Shown here: one piece after another, positions 33,457-44,300 of the stretch
Position numbering within the stretch: position 1 is the stretch's first letter
Layout: every line of letters starts with the position of its first letter
Origin: Theobroma cacao
Lineage: Eukaryota; Streptophyta; Magnoliopsida; Malvales; Malvaceae
Direction of reading: 5' to 3'
NCBI RefSeq assembly: GCF_000208745.1
Contig: NC_030856.1
Coordinates: forward strand, 12,102,719-12,166,718
Length of the DNA stretch: 64,000 nt
Notes under the pieces: model-generated
Seen by the model: the letters and a program-made list of their open reading frames with translations, nothing else
What the model was told of the DNA's origin: nothing
Databases searched by the model: none
Made by a program: the position numbers and the translations under genes

Positions 33457-36455
33457 TGTATCGAAAAATCGTTAAAAGTCGGTATTGTACCCAATGGTAC
33501 AATTAAGTTGATTAAAGCCTCGAATTAGTCCAAATAGAGATTTTAAGATGCATTTGAGAGATATTGAACCTTAAAATGTCTTAATATGATGATTCAGAAT
33601 TCGAGGATTGATTTGGAGTTAATTCAAAAATTTTCATAGCGTAGGGGCAAAATGGTCATTTTGCCACCCAAGGGTAAAATAGGAATTTTGGATGATATTT
33701 TGACTAAATTTGATTAATTAGAGCATTATTTGAATTTGAGAAGTGAAAATTTTCAATTTCGACATTTTTCAGAACATAAGGGCAAAACGGTCATTTTACG
33801 TGTCCACGGGGACGTAATTGGAATTTTTGAAATTTTACACCACCATGACACTTGTCAAACCCATGAATTTCACCCATTATTTTTTTAAGTGAGAGATTAT
33901 ATGTGGTGGGAATGAAATGCTTAATTGTTAAGTTTTAAGCATTGACCAATTACATGATGACACGTGGTAAATTTTAATCTATTTATAATTTCCTTTAAAA
34001 AACCAGCACGTACTCCTCCCAAATCACTCTTATGGCCGGCCAAGCAAGGGAACAAAGAGAAAAAGAGAAGAACAAACCCTATGAAGGAAAAATTCAAGAG
34101 AAATTGTTGGATTTCAAGGAATCAAGCAAGTAAAGGTAAGATTTTTTAATTTTAGCTTGTGGTCTACCTTTCCCATGCATTCTTTTTCATTCTCCATGGC
34201 TGCAATTCAAGTTTTCAAGAGGGAACATTTACTGGCCAAATCTAGAGAGAGAAGTTTTGGTGATGAATTTTGCTAGATTTCATAATATCCTAGTGTTTTT
34301 AGTCATTTTGTGATGTTTGAAGGAAAAACAAGCAAGAAAATCACATGTTCTTCAACCACCCTCATTTGGCTGAATTTTCTATATGGCATGTTGATGATGG
34401 ATTTGGTTGTGTTTCATGTTATTTAGTTAGGAATTGATGAATTATGGTGTTGGGTATCGAAACCGGTTATAGAAAAATATAGTTCCTTTAGAAAATGGCT
34501 TGATGGAAAATGAGAAAATCATAGTAAATGGACTTGGATTTGATTCCTAATGATATTTATATGGATTTACGAGACTGTGTAGACATTGATTAGTATATTA
34601 GTTCGGAATCGGAATGAATTTCGAAAAATGATAAAGTTAGTTAAAAATCAGATTTATTGTAATGTTTTGGTGTATTAGATTATTGGAAGTGTAATGAATA
34701 TATTTGGAGTTGAATCGGATGTTTTGGTTAAATCAATGGTGTATAGTTCGAGTTAGGTCGAATGCCAATTCAGTCCGATCATAATTGAACCCACATGGAA
34801 CACTAAGTGATTATTCGGACAATTCTCATTCAATGTCATGCATTCATATAGAGCCTGAAATAGTTTTATAACAATTTGGCACAAATATATTAAATTACAT
34901 GTCGTGTATTATGTATAGGTGGTGAGCCATTTGATAAGGGTAAAGATATTGTGTCCGAGGACCAAAAATAGGAGTACTTCAAACTCCTGCTATAGTGAGT
35001 AATCAGATGTTCATCTTAATTATCTAAAGTGGTTTATACTTGTTTCAAGATTTTAAAGAATAAGGCACTTAATTTGCAAATTATTATGTTTTACATTTTA
35101 AATGTTGGTTAAATGAATGAGATTTATAAATTATTCTGAAACTAAATGTTGATTTTCGAAATAAAGTAAATGGAGGCTATACATTCGTATTATGTATATA
35201 TACATGATTTGAATTGATGGCTTATGAAATTGTGGTAGCATGAATGGCTGAAATTGTAGTTTTGTGAATTATATAAATTGTTTTGTCTTACATTGACAGG
35301 TTGGATAGTACTATATTAGCCATGTTATGCTGTCGAAATTTTATTGATTTGGTGGGTTATGTATTTAGCTTACTGCAGTAGACGGATTTCCGTGGACCAG
35401 CCTATTAGAGGGGCACGGTAAACCCCGTTATATTTACCTTAATACGAGAGGTGCAGAGGATATCTCCTAAGATAAAGTTAGAGTTCACCTCACGCCAAAC
35501 CACCACGTGAGGGTGAAACTTAGTTAACGCCAAAGAACGGTTATGCTTTTAAATGTAAAAATGAGTTTTATACTCATATGTTATTCTAACAACCTTGGCG
35601 GACTCGGTTGGATGCCTCGGCGCAAGGTGTCATCGAGTGCAAGTTTTTGGCACGAGCCAAGGTTTTACGAGAATCATAAGCCTTGTTGATTTTCATGAAA
35701 TGAAATGAGATTTGATGTTATGAATCATATTATGATGATATATTTTAAATTGTCTCAATTTACTCGGCTTTAGATGTTTTAGATGAAATTTGCTTACTCA
35801 CTGGGTTTATAAAAACTCACCCCTTCTTTTTACCCATTTCAGGCTCAAGATAGTCTGTAAACAGCCGATTTTGTCAAGGGTTGCTTTTAGATTCGCATCC
35901 CTAGAAATCGCAGGTCTATAGCCCTGTTTATTTTTGTTATTTTGGGGGCCCACATGTCATTGTAGGATATTTGTATACCTGGCTGCGTGTGCCACTGTAT
36001 ATATGAATTTATTTTGCTTTTACACTACAAAAATTATTTACGCAGAGTTCTATAAATATTGTTTTATAAGAAAATAAAATATTTTATTTAATATTTTTAT
36101 TTAATTTGAATAGCTAAAATTCCACCTTAAATTGATGAATTAGACAACGAAACTTATTTTTAGACATGAAATGGATGTTTATTACTCGTATATCATATTT
36201 TTACCAGGGTTCGAAAATTTTGGGGTAAAATGACCAAAATACCCCTGTATAGTAGAAATTACTTTTTGATTGTTTTTGATTTGAAATTGGTCTATATTTC
36301 TTTAAAACATGGTATTTAATAACTGTTGCTCACAGAGGAGAAGTAAAACTGATGCGAAAGCCTTGCGAGGTTTCGGTTGGCATTCCGGGTAATGAATGTC
36401 AATCGAGACATCGCGGTGGTTGTCACGGGCTCGATGGGAATTCCGGGTCATGACA
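33457..36455. mobile_element. Element Y: ~3-kb solo-LTR-like insertion
   Basis: Starts TGTATCGAAAAATCG and ends GGGTCATGACA, TG...CA, with no protein-coding domain inside. It splits element X between GTGAA and CAATTC, with unrelated AT-rich X sequence on both sides. Features resemble long plant Gypsy LTRs: a transcribed-looking middle with GTAAAGGTAAG, and GC-bearing blocks near 35380-35660 and 36340-36450. The Tekay/Del family is a guess. No clear 5-bp target duplication was found, so the ends may be off by a few bases. Confidence 0.4.
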
Positions 36456-37084
36456 CAATTCATATACCTCCATATGATTCATGCTATACCCAACGACATC
36501 CTTTTTAGGCATCCTCAGTTAGGACTTGTAAAGATGGAATCAAAGTGTAACACTCATTATGCAAGATAACAATGATGTCTCAAGTTAAATGATCACTTAC
36601 GCAACTGTCACTAGAGAATTATACCCATAAACACTTGAATGAGATACCAAATAGAATTCTATTATTGAATTATGTTTAGTGAACTTGTTCTAGCTTGAAC
36701 AAGCACTTACATGTTTGTTCTAAGTATTCTTATACTATCAATCTATGAGATCAATTGTCCACAAATACTAAGAACATAACATGTGTCGACCTTTAAGTAT
36801 TATAGATCCTTCGTCTCTATAATACAATGGCTTAAAATATTTAGAATATATGCTTTAATGCATACGGGTCTTATAATTGTAAATCTTTACAATCTTTTCG
36901 TAAAGCATAAGTTTTTTCAACGGCTTTATCCAATAAGTGAATAGTAAACTACTTCACATGCATTGACTTATTGATAAAGTGAATACCTCGATATTATCAT
37001 TAAATGATAAAAGAATATCCAAAATTCAAGAAACAAAGTGTATCTCTAATCCAAGCTGATTGGCTTCTAGGGCATACACTAACA

Positions 37085-37231
37085 TATTGAAGGTTTGGTT
37101 GATCCTTGCTATGTTTCTACCAAGTTTTGGCTCGCGGATTTATTTACAAAGGTGTTATAACCAGGACCTTTCCATTCACTCTTACACAAGATAAGTATTA
37201 TTAATATTTATAATACTCATCTTGAGAGGAG
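37085..37231 (+). pseudogene. Copia element B: RNase H C-terminus and polypurine tract
   Basis: The plus strand reads YVSTKFWLADLFTKVL followed by a stop (about 37110-37160), the conserved C-terminal signature of plant Copia RNase H (VSTxxQLADxFTKAL). The purine-rich CTTGAGAGGAG (37221-37231) lies directly before the 3' LTR, as a Copia polypurine tract should. Confidence 0.75.
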
Positions 37232-37433
37232 TGAAGAAAATGAATTTATTTCTAAATTAAATTAGATTTACTTTACCATAATTACTATTACTTGGTTACT
37301 ATTGTAAAATAGTTAGATCGTTCTTTTTCACATTTTAACCTTCATTTGTCCTCTTAATAACAACTTTACCAACGTTATTGAAAAATTCTCAAATATGTTT
37401 CATATTCTCTGCAAAATCTCTCAATTCTACACA
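37232..37433 (+). repeat. Copia element B 3' LTR
   Basis: 202 bp aligning with 12175-12420. It begins TGAAGAAAATG and ends CTACACA, and carries a central deletion of about 45 bp relative to the 5' copy. Confidence 0.75.
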
Positions 37434-38637
37434 TGATCAAGTATAAAAGTCTTATCTTAGTCTAATTAGGATTTGAAATCCTAATCTAACTAAAAAAAGT
37501 TATCCTAATCTAACTACAGTAAAACTTCGATAAATTAATACTTGATAAATTAATAATATCAATTAAATAATATTTTTAACCGGTCCCAACTTGGGACCAA
37601 CATGGTAAATTAATAATTTGCTAAATTTATAAGATAATACATTTATTTTTTTAAAAAAAAAACATAGGCCTCACTTGATATATAAATTAATAATTTTTTT
37701 ATACATCAAAATTATATATATACATGACTCAATTAAGAGGACTTTGTAAAATATAACTCTAATGTTACTTGTTTCTTCTTGAAATTAATATCTACTTGGA
37801 CCTCATCTCTAACTTTTATCAGTGCATTAAGAAGTTATGGTGTAGTGTTCTTATATTGCAAGAGAAATTTGATATTGGCTGATAAAGACTTGACCTCTTG
37901 ATTGTATTTGATATTGTTGCTTGACTCACTTGTAAGTTAAACTTTTTGAACACGTACTATTGCTATTGCTTTTGAGTACAATTTGGATTTTCTATGTTGT
38001 ATTCTGATAATGCTTTACACATTTTATCTGTAATTGTTAATTTCTTTACACCTTTGATATGAGAAGTCACTGTATTTAGTTTAACATTTGTAATATTATA
38101 TGTTCTTTTTATATATGTTTTTGCTTGACTCAATATTCATGAAGTATATTAATTAAATACACATCGAATTTAAATTTTAGTTTGTTGTAAAAATGGATAG
38201 ATTCATGACTTCTATTCAAAACACTAATTACTTTTATGAACTTATTTTGGTTGAACAAATGTTAATTCGTAATTCGGTAATTAGGTAATATTCGTAAAAT
38301 CACAATACAAAATATATGTATTAACTTCAATGTTTTGAAAAAAAAAATAAAAAACATCTTAATAAATTAATTTTTTATTAATTAATGTATAAATTAATAA
38401 ATTAATAATTTATTAATTAAATAATATCTCAATTAATTAATAAATTTTCATGATCCCAAAGATATTAATTTATAGAAATTTTACTGTAGAATTAAACAAA
38501 GTATCTAGTCTAACTAGAATTTAAAACTATCTCAACTTTGGTTTCATATAGAAAATTTTCCTTCTTTGGTTCATATGCAGACACATATATTCCAATATTG
38601 TTTGAAGTCATATACGCGGTCCTTTGTTTGCTCAACA
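37434..38637 (-). repeat. Copia element A, outer LTR part, split by the pogo-like element
   Basis: The pieces 37434-37516 and 38487-38637 share repeated TCTAACTA(G/A) motifs across the pogo insertion. When rejoined they read outward to TGTTGAG (38637-38631), a plausible minus-strand LTR start. Together with 11860-12174 they would make an LTR of about 550 bp. This is reconstruction from order and motif continuity, not from an aligned second LTR. Confidence 0.35.
37517..38486 (-). mobile_element. Emigrant/Lemi1-like (pogo, Tc1/mariner) DNA transposon, 970 bp
   Basis: The left end CAGTAAAACTTCGATAAATT and the reverse complement of the right end, CAGTAAAATTTCTATAAATT, form a terminal inverted repeat. 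It is flanked by TA on both sides (37515-37516 and 38487-38488). The CAGTAAAACCTCTATAAATT type is the known Emigrant/Lemi1 terminus. On the minus strand near 37838-37740 a relic reads LIKVRDEVQVDINFKKKQV, resembling the extreme C-terminus of pogo-like transposases. The element is therefore a deleted derivative of an autonomous copy rather than a minimal MITE. Confidence 0.8.
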
Positions 38638-41260
38638 AAAAAAAAAAAACTAAACTTTCAATATTAAAAATGCTAAAATCAAAGTATTTTTTGATCTTTT
38701 CAATCTGAGATGAAGTAAATGTTAATTAAGTTTTATAGAAATCAAAGACTTGTTTCTTTATATAAAACTCTATATTAAATTTATATGCAAGCATAATGGA
38801 AAATCAAATAGACAAAAAGAGTTTATGAATTTTTTCCAACTCAAGTATATTAGAATATTTGAACTCAATTTGAAAATGTTTAAGCTATAGTCTAATTCAA
38901 CAAAGAATCAAGTTATACTCAATGAATAATTTGACTCACTTACATCTTTAGTGAAGATGAAAATGGAGAAGAGAAAAAGGGTTTAAACCTATATAAACAA
39001 ATTAGTGGAGTTGGTGTGTTGTAGCTAGGTGGGAACATCCTTAAGCAAAATTAATTTGCCTTGGTTCTGGCTTGCAAGCAAGAAATTGATTCACGTAGCT
39101 TTCATGCATGATGCATGAGCTTTCAAGTGCCTAAACCAAGCGTCACTCTTTTAATTAAAACAAGTAAGAAAACAAAAAGTGGGGTAGTTTCATAAACTAA
39201 AATGATAGCCTTTTGGAACTTTCATAAGAATCCAAAGTCCAATTTCTTTAAAAAAAAGCACTAAAATCAAATGCTACACTAAATAAAAAAACAATTGATA
39301 ACCTTTCAAACCTCTAGATATAATTGATAACTGATACAACTACCCAATGAGAAGAGAAATAATTGAAAGCACCTTTGAAATTTCGACTAGATTCCAAAAA
39401 TGATTCCTTGGATGTTTAATATGATTCCAAGTTTTCAAACTAAAGAGACCTCTTAGTGCACGATTCCACTAATTAAATTAATAAATGGAGCCTTGGATAA
39501 TTAGGAAAAGATGTAATCACCACATCACTATAAGTTAGAGTCTTTGGTTGCACATACATTGTTGATGCAACAATAATGAAAAGGGAAAAGCACTTTATTG
39601 AAGACACTAGCTAACTTTTGCTTCAGCTATTTAGAGTTCATTTGACTATCCATGTAATACTTGTTGATGCAACAAATATTGGATCGTGATTAGGTATGAG
39701 GTATTATCTACTTTGAGACATGTTTTTACGGTTTTATCTTTTGAAAAAATTAAGATATTTCGATATAAGAAGAGTAAATTTTTGTTTATAAATCATAGTT
39801 CAATTCTGGACTATTAATTATGTGAAATCTTTCTTTCTCTATACCAACCCCTAGTCAAAGGTGTACAATGGCTTATCCAAGGGCCTACCCTTCATCTATT
39901 GAGATTTCTTTTCTTAAAAGAAAATACCGTAAGGGTAAGGGTAGACCATAAAGCGGATAGTGCCTTGTAATTGAAGGCAGTGCAACAAGCCTTACATTAT
40001 TAGATGGCACTATTTGTGAGAAGCCATATTAATTTTCAGAGAAAGCACAATCCTCCCTTGACTATTGGGGGGAGTTCCCACGTCCTTAATGATTAAGGAG
40101 TGGACCGTGGTTTATAAGCAAGGGTCTATCTTTCTCCTATTCAAGAGTCATTTTTCAAAGAACAAAACCGTGAAGGCGGTGAACAATATCTCGTTACCCA
40201 GCATAAACCAACAATTCTCTTACCAACAGTTAGAAAATTAATTTTCTATTTGCATCTATTAATTTAGTACTAGTTTTTGTTAATTTTGTTTCTATTTTTG
40301 AAGCTAGAAGTGGCAAGCATGCCTCATTTATTTCTTTTTTTCATTGTTTTTAATTACCTCTTTTTCCTTCTTTCTTAAATCAGCCCAAAGCAATGGATAT
40401 TTCATCCCAGACCTTTCGATCTATTTTAATTTGTTTAGTTAGAACCTCATGAATCATCTTATGTAATGTACTTATAAAATATTGAAAAAAAATGAAGAGA
40501 ATCAGTGTGAACGAAATTACCCACTGATCAACTCATACAAGATTTTTAGTTGAATATTAAAATTAATATAGTTTTCAACCATAATTTCGTTGAAATCAGT
40601 GTCACACTTTATATTAATTAAAGAAAATTATCCATTCCCTAATTTAATTAATGAGATGATTGACCCAGATTATACATCCAGTTCCAATCATCTAGTCGAT
40701 CAAATGGAGGTTATATGATTGCAACTAAGCAACTAAATAAATCTTTATTTAGTTAATCAGAGATCCACCAAATTATGTAATTGGAAGAATTTTAATGCCT
40801 AGCATGCAATCATGTGAGGCTACTTGAAGATCACAGCTGCTTTACTGTGTGCAGTGTGAATGTGTAGAATTTCCATCAACATCAATCATTGAGTAATGAC
40901 TTTCAAACTTTCAGAATTTTAAGAACACAATAATTTTTTAATTTTTTTAATTTGTATATAATATATAATTTATTCAGAGAAGTTAATTAATAAAATATAC
41001 AAAGGATTCTGCAAGTAACATTTATGAGCCCCATTAAATGGTTTCCCAAATCAATACAGGTTGTACAGTTGGTTAGTTTTTATTAAGGTAGCACAATGTT
41101 GTGTGAATGCACATTTTCTGTTCTTTTTTTTTTAATTTTAAAGTGTCATGAGTCATGAGGTCTTCCCTCCCTGTAACTAAGATGATCATATAGCAAAACA
41201 TTCTCAAATTCTTAATTAAACTATATTTCAATCAATTGGAAAAAACGTGTGACATCTATA
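38638..41260. other. Intergenic, no gene seen
   Basis: AT-rich, no recognisable coding. A block at 39840-40200 contains two loosely similar passages (around 39860-39970 and 40080-40190) with AAGG/GACC-rich words and ACCGT(A/G)A(A/G)GG. It may be a degraded repeat. Confidence 0.5.
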
Positions 41261-41278
41261 CTTTAGTCACTATTAACA

Positions 41279-41373
41279 TTTCCTCTCTCTCTCTCTCTCT
41301 CCTCTTTTTTTTCTTTAAATGATGTTNCTTCCTCTCTCTCTCTCTCTCCTCTTTTTTTTCTTTAAATGATGTT
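41279..41373. repeat. Duplicated ~46-bp CT-rich block joined by a single N
   Basis: CCTC(TC)n...CTTTAAATGATGTT occurs on both sides of an N at 41327, the second copy ending at 41373. A single N between identical copies is the mark of an assembly join where overlapping ends were not merged, so the duplication is probably not real. Confidence 0.85.
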
Positions 41374-44300
41374 ATATATATTTATATTTATTTACAGATA
41401 GATGCTATAATTATCATATTCAGTTAATATCCACCCATTATTGCTAAAAAATTTAAGATTTAAGAATATATATATATATATATATGCTATAATCTCGTGA
41501 CAAAGAAATTGGTTTTGAAATAAGGTATAGAATGTGTAGGTTCTTCTTTATTTTATGTAGATAGTGAATATTTAATCACTTTTTTATATTTTATAAGATG
41601 ATATATTTTGGCCTAAATACATAAATGTGGACTAAGTTTTGAAGGGATTAGCTTTTATCTAATTTAGGAGTGGGCATGGCGGTCGGTGCACCCAAGCCGC
41701 CCTACGCTAGGGTTGGGCAATGGCTCGTGAATTTTGAGCCACGGTCCGTACCTAAGGCAATGGGTGAGCAGCCCTATTTTGGCTACGAAATTGATTAACC
41801 TCTACTTCACCACAATAAAATTAACTCATTTCATAATCAAATTAAGAAATAACGCAAAAACCCAGCTACTTAACTTGGCTTTTGACTTTTTCCCCATCTT
41901 GATAATTAATTATGTTTTCCCTATGATTTTATTCTTTCAATCTCGATTAACCATGCATTTGTTCGATAATTATTGGTTAAAATCATCTCAAACGTATGTA
42001 TAATAATTAATTTACTATAAAAAATAAAATAAAACCTCTAATTATATACCTATGTATGCACCAATTCTATTTGACTTACACTAATTGCATAATTCAACTT
42101 AATCACCTCCATGAGTTTTGCAATGACTTTTATATACATATATATGTAGCATTTATCATGCAATATATAAGCAAAAATTCAAAGATAGTTATGTACATCA
42201 TGAAACACGCATTTTTTCTAATCAATGAGACTTCTATATTACGTAAAACAAAATTGAAAATACATTATGTCTTTCTCTATTCATAATTTTAGTGTATTTT
42301 CCATTAAAACTTTCAAATTATTCTATAAAATTGAATTTTTTTTTTTTGTATTTTGATGCTAAATATTAATAAAAACTTATTAAAAAAAGAATATTAAGTA
42401 TTTGAAAAAGAAAATACTATATGTAGTTTTAAGATGTCAATTCGACCAAAAAGAAGCGAGCATGACACAAAGCATGCAATTGTCCTTTTAACAATACTTT
42501 GTATATAAATATTAAAAACATAAATGAATAGGTGATTGGTTAATTTATTAAAGAGGAAGAATGACGTTGGCAGTGTTCGTACCTCAGTTTTGGTTGCTTT
42601 TGCGTGCTTTGCCGTTGCGTGGGGAAGATGGCAATCAAATATGAAGTGAATGAATGCCTTTCGCTTCCAAACAACATTAATTAAATGTCCTTTGTTTGGT
42701 GTTTATTTTACCTAAATTATTCAGACTTTAAAACAAGTTAATTTGATACTGACACCACTAAAGTTTGTTCACATTGCTTTTCCATTTCTTGTGGCCACAG
42801 CACATAAACAGTGGTTTGACCAAAAGAAAAAATCACACAACATTTTTCTTATAAAAAAACAAAAAGAAAATCGTAAAGTTTAGTGCAATGGATAAGTATG
42901 AACTTAAAAGAAAGTTGAATTTATTTCATTAAGGTGGGAGGTTATAAGTAAATCATCTGATTCGATATATATGTATATAGTACTCAAAGTAATGGATTAT
43001 ACGTCTATACATAATTCTATACACTGTTGGTGTACATTTTGAACTCCACAAGCATGTTTTTGAGGTTGATGTCATAGGGTGTTTTGTCTCAAGGCACCGT
43101 GTGACCTTAACCAGGCTTAGGTGAGGTCACTTTGGTGACTAAGTTAGCTTCAGCCCTGCCTCACACTGGGTCGGCTCACAATTAACTTTGAAGAAAGATT
43201 TTTTTTTAATATTAGAGGAAGAGAGATTCGATTTTTTTTTGAGAGAAAGATTATATACCAACTTAAAAAAGGATTTTAAATAATTGAGAAATGAGAATTA
43301 ATTAAGAAAGCTTGGAAAGCTTTGTATTAATTGAGAGTGAATAATGTACTTAGCTAGAGTTCTAATGAGGGTATTTATACGCTCAAAAGCCCCTTTTTAA
43401 CAGTTGCAAACGATGACCAACGACTAGTGAACCATTGGGGTTCAAAATGGAGCTGTCTGCACGTCTATGTTTCCGTAACAACGATCAGTTCTGGAAGCTA
43501 GCGGGTGCGGTCTTGGCCAGGCAGAGTTTGTTGTGTCTCTTCATGCCTGCCAATCTGCCTGCACCCCAATTTATGTGTTCTAACGAGAAATCTAGCTCTC
43601 CTACGTGTTAGCTCGCACACGCTCGCATCGCTTGTGGCCTCGGGCACTAGAATTTCAAATTTAAAGAGATAAAAATAAAAAATTTAATAATTAGAGTAGT
43701 AAAATTATAAATTTTTTTAAATAAAGATAAAATTATAAAATTTTAAAACAAGACAAGGATAAAATTATAAATTTTTAAAATTTTGAGGGACCCTCTACTA
43801 GCCCCCTCTGACCACCTTCGGCCACCGGTGAAATTAAAATAGTGGCGGGTGCATGGTGACGGCTGTCACCCTTCCAAATTTAATTTTTTTATTATTATAT
43901 ATATAACTTAATTTATATAAGATAATTATTTTTACAGTTACCCTCTCACGCAAAATTTTAAATTCGTCATTCTTTATGGTTGAGAGGAAAGGATTAAAAC
44001 ACTAACACATGCCTATTTAGTAATTATGTTAAGTTAATCTATTAATTTCTTTAATCGTAACTTAATAGACCGTTGGTGTATAAAATAATTTTTTTTCTAT
44101 TTTATTTATGCCCAACCAAATCTTGCTTTCCTGATTTTTCTTCTTGATAATTAAAAATCCTGGCAATCTTGTCCTAACGTGGGCTCAATTAAGTTCCAAT
44201 TTACTCTTTTGGACCACCAATAAAGTATAGTGTAAAACTTTGACAAATCTATCCGCACTAGTTTTTACATTTATAAGGTAATTGATGGATGGAAAATTAA

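Larger units (their letters stand above)
13853..37084. mobile_element. Element X: TG...CA insertion of unknown class, interrupted by Ogre and Y
   Basis: Remaining pieces are 13853-14067, 32328-33456 and 36456-37084, about 1.97 kb in all. The left end starts TGTCAG and the right end finishes CTAACA, close to an inverted TGTTAG/CTAACA pair as in many LTRs. The joined piece has no coding capacity, so a solo LTR or a fragment of a non-autonomous LTR element is likely. The flanks TTTAG and TATTG do not form a clean target duplication, so the boundaries are inferred. Confidence 0.4.
12175..37433 (+). mobile_element. Copia element B (degenerate), host of the nested insertions
   Basis: A 5' LTR, primer-binding-like site, gag relic, RNase H end, polypurine tract and 3' LTR are all on the plus strand in the expected order. 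They are split by about 23.2 kb of later insertions (13853-37084). Between gag and the RNase H end the protease, integrase and most of RT are missing, so the element was internally deleted before or during nesting. The flanking pentamers GGATC (12170-12174) and TGATC (37434-37438) match at four of five positions, as expected for an old target duplication. Confidence 0.7.

Noticed and set aside
41734..42286. Two plus-strand frames of 89 and 76 codons
   Set aside because: AT-rich low-complexity translations with no domain or gene context. Chance frames are likely.
43020..43870. A distinct LTR or hAT element
   Set aside because: Suggestive words and a TATA-like box, but no paired ends, target duplication or coding fragment could be shown.
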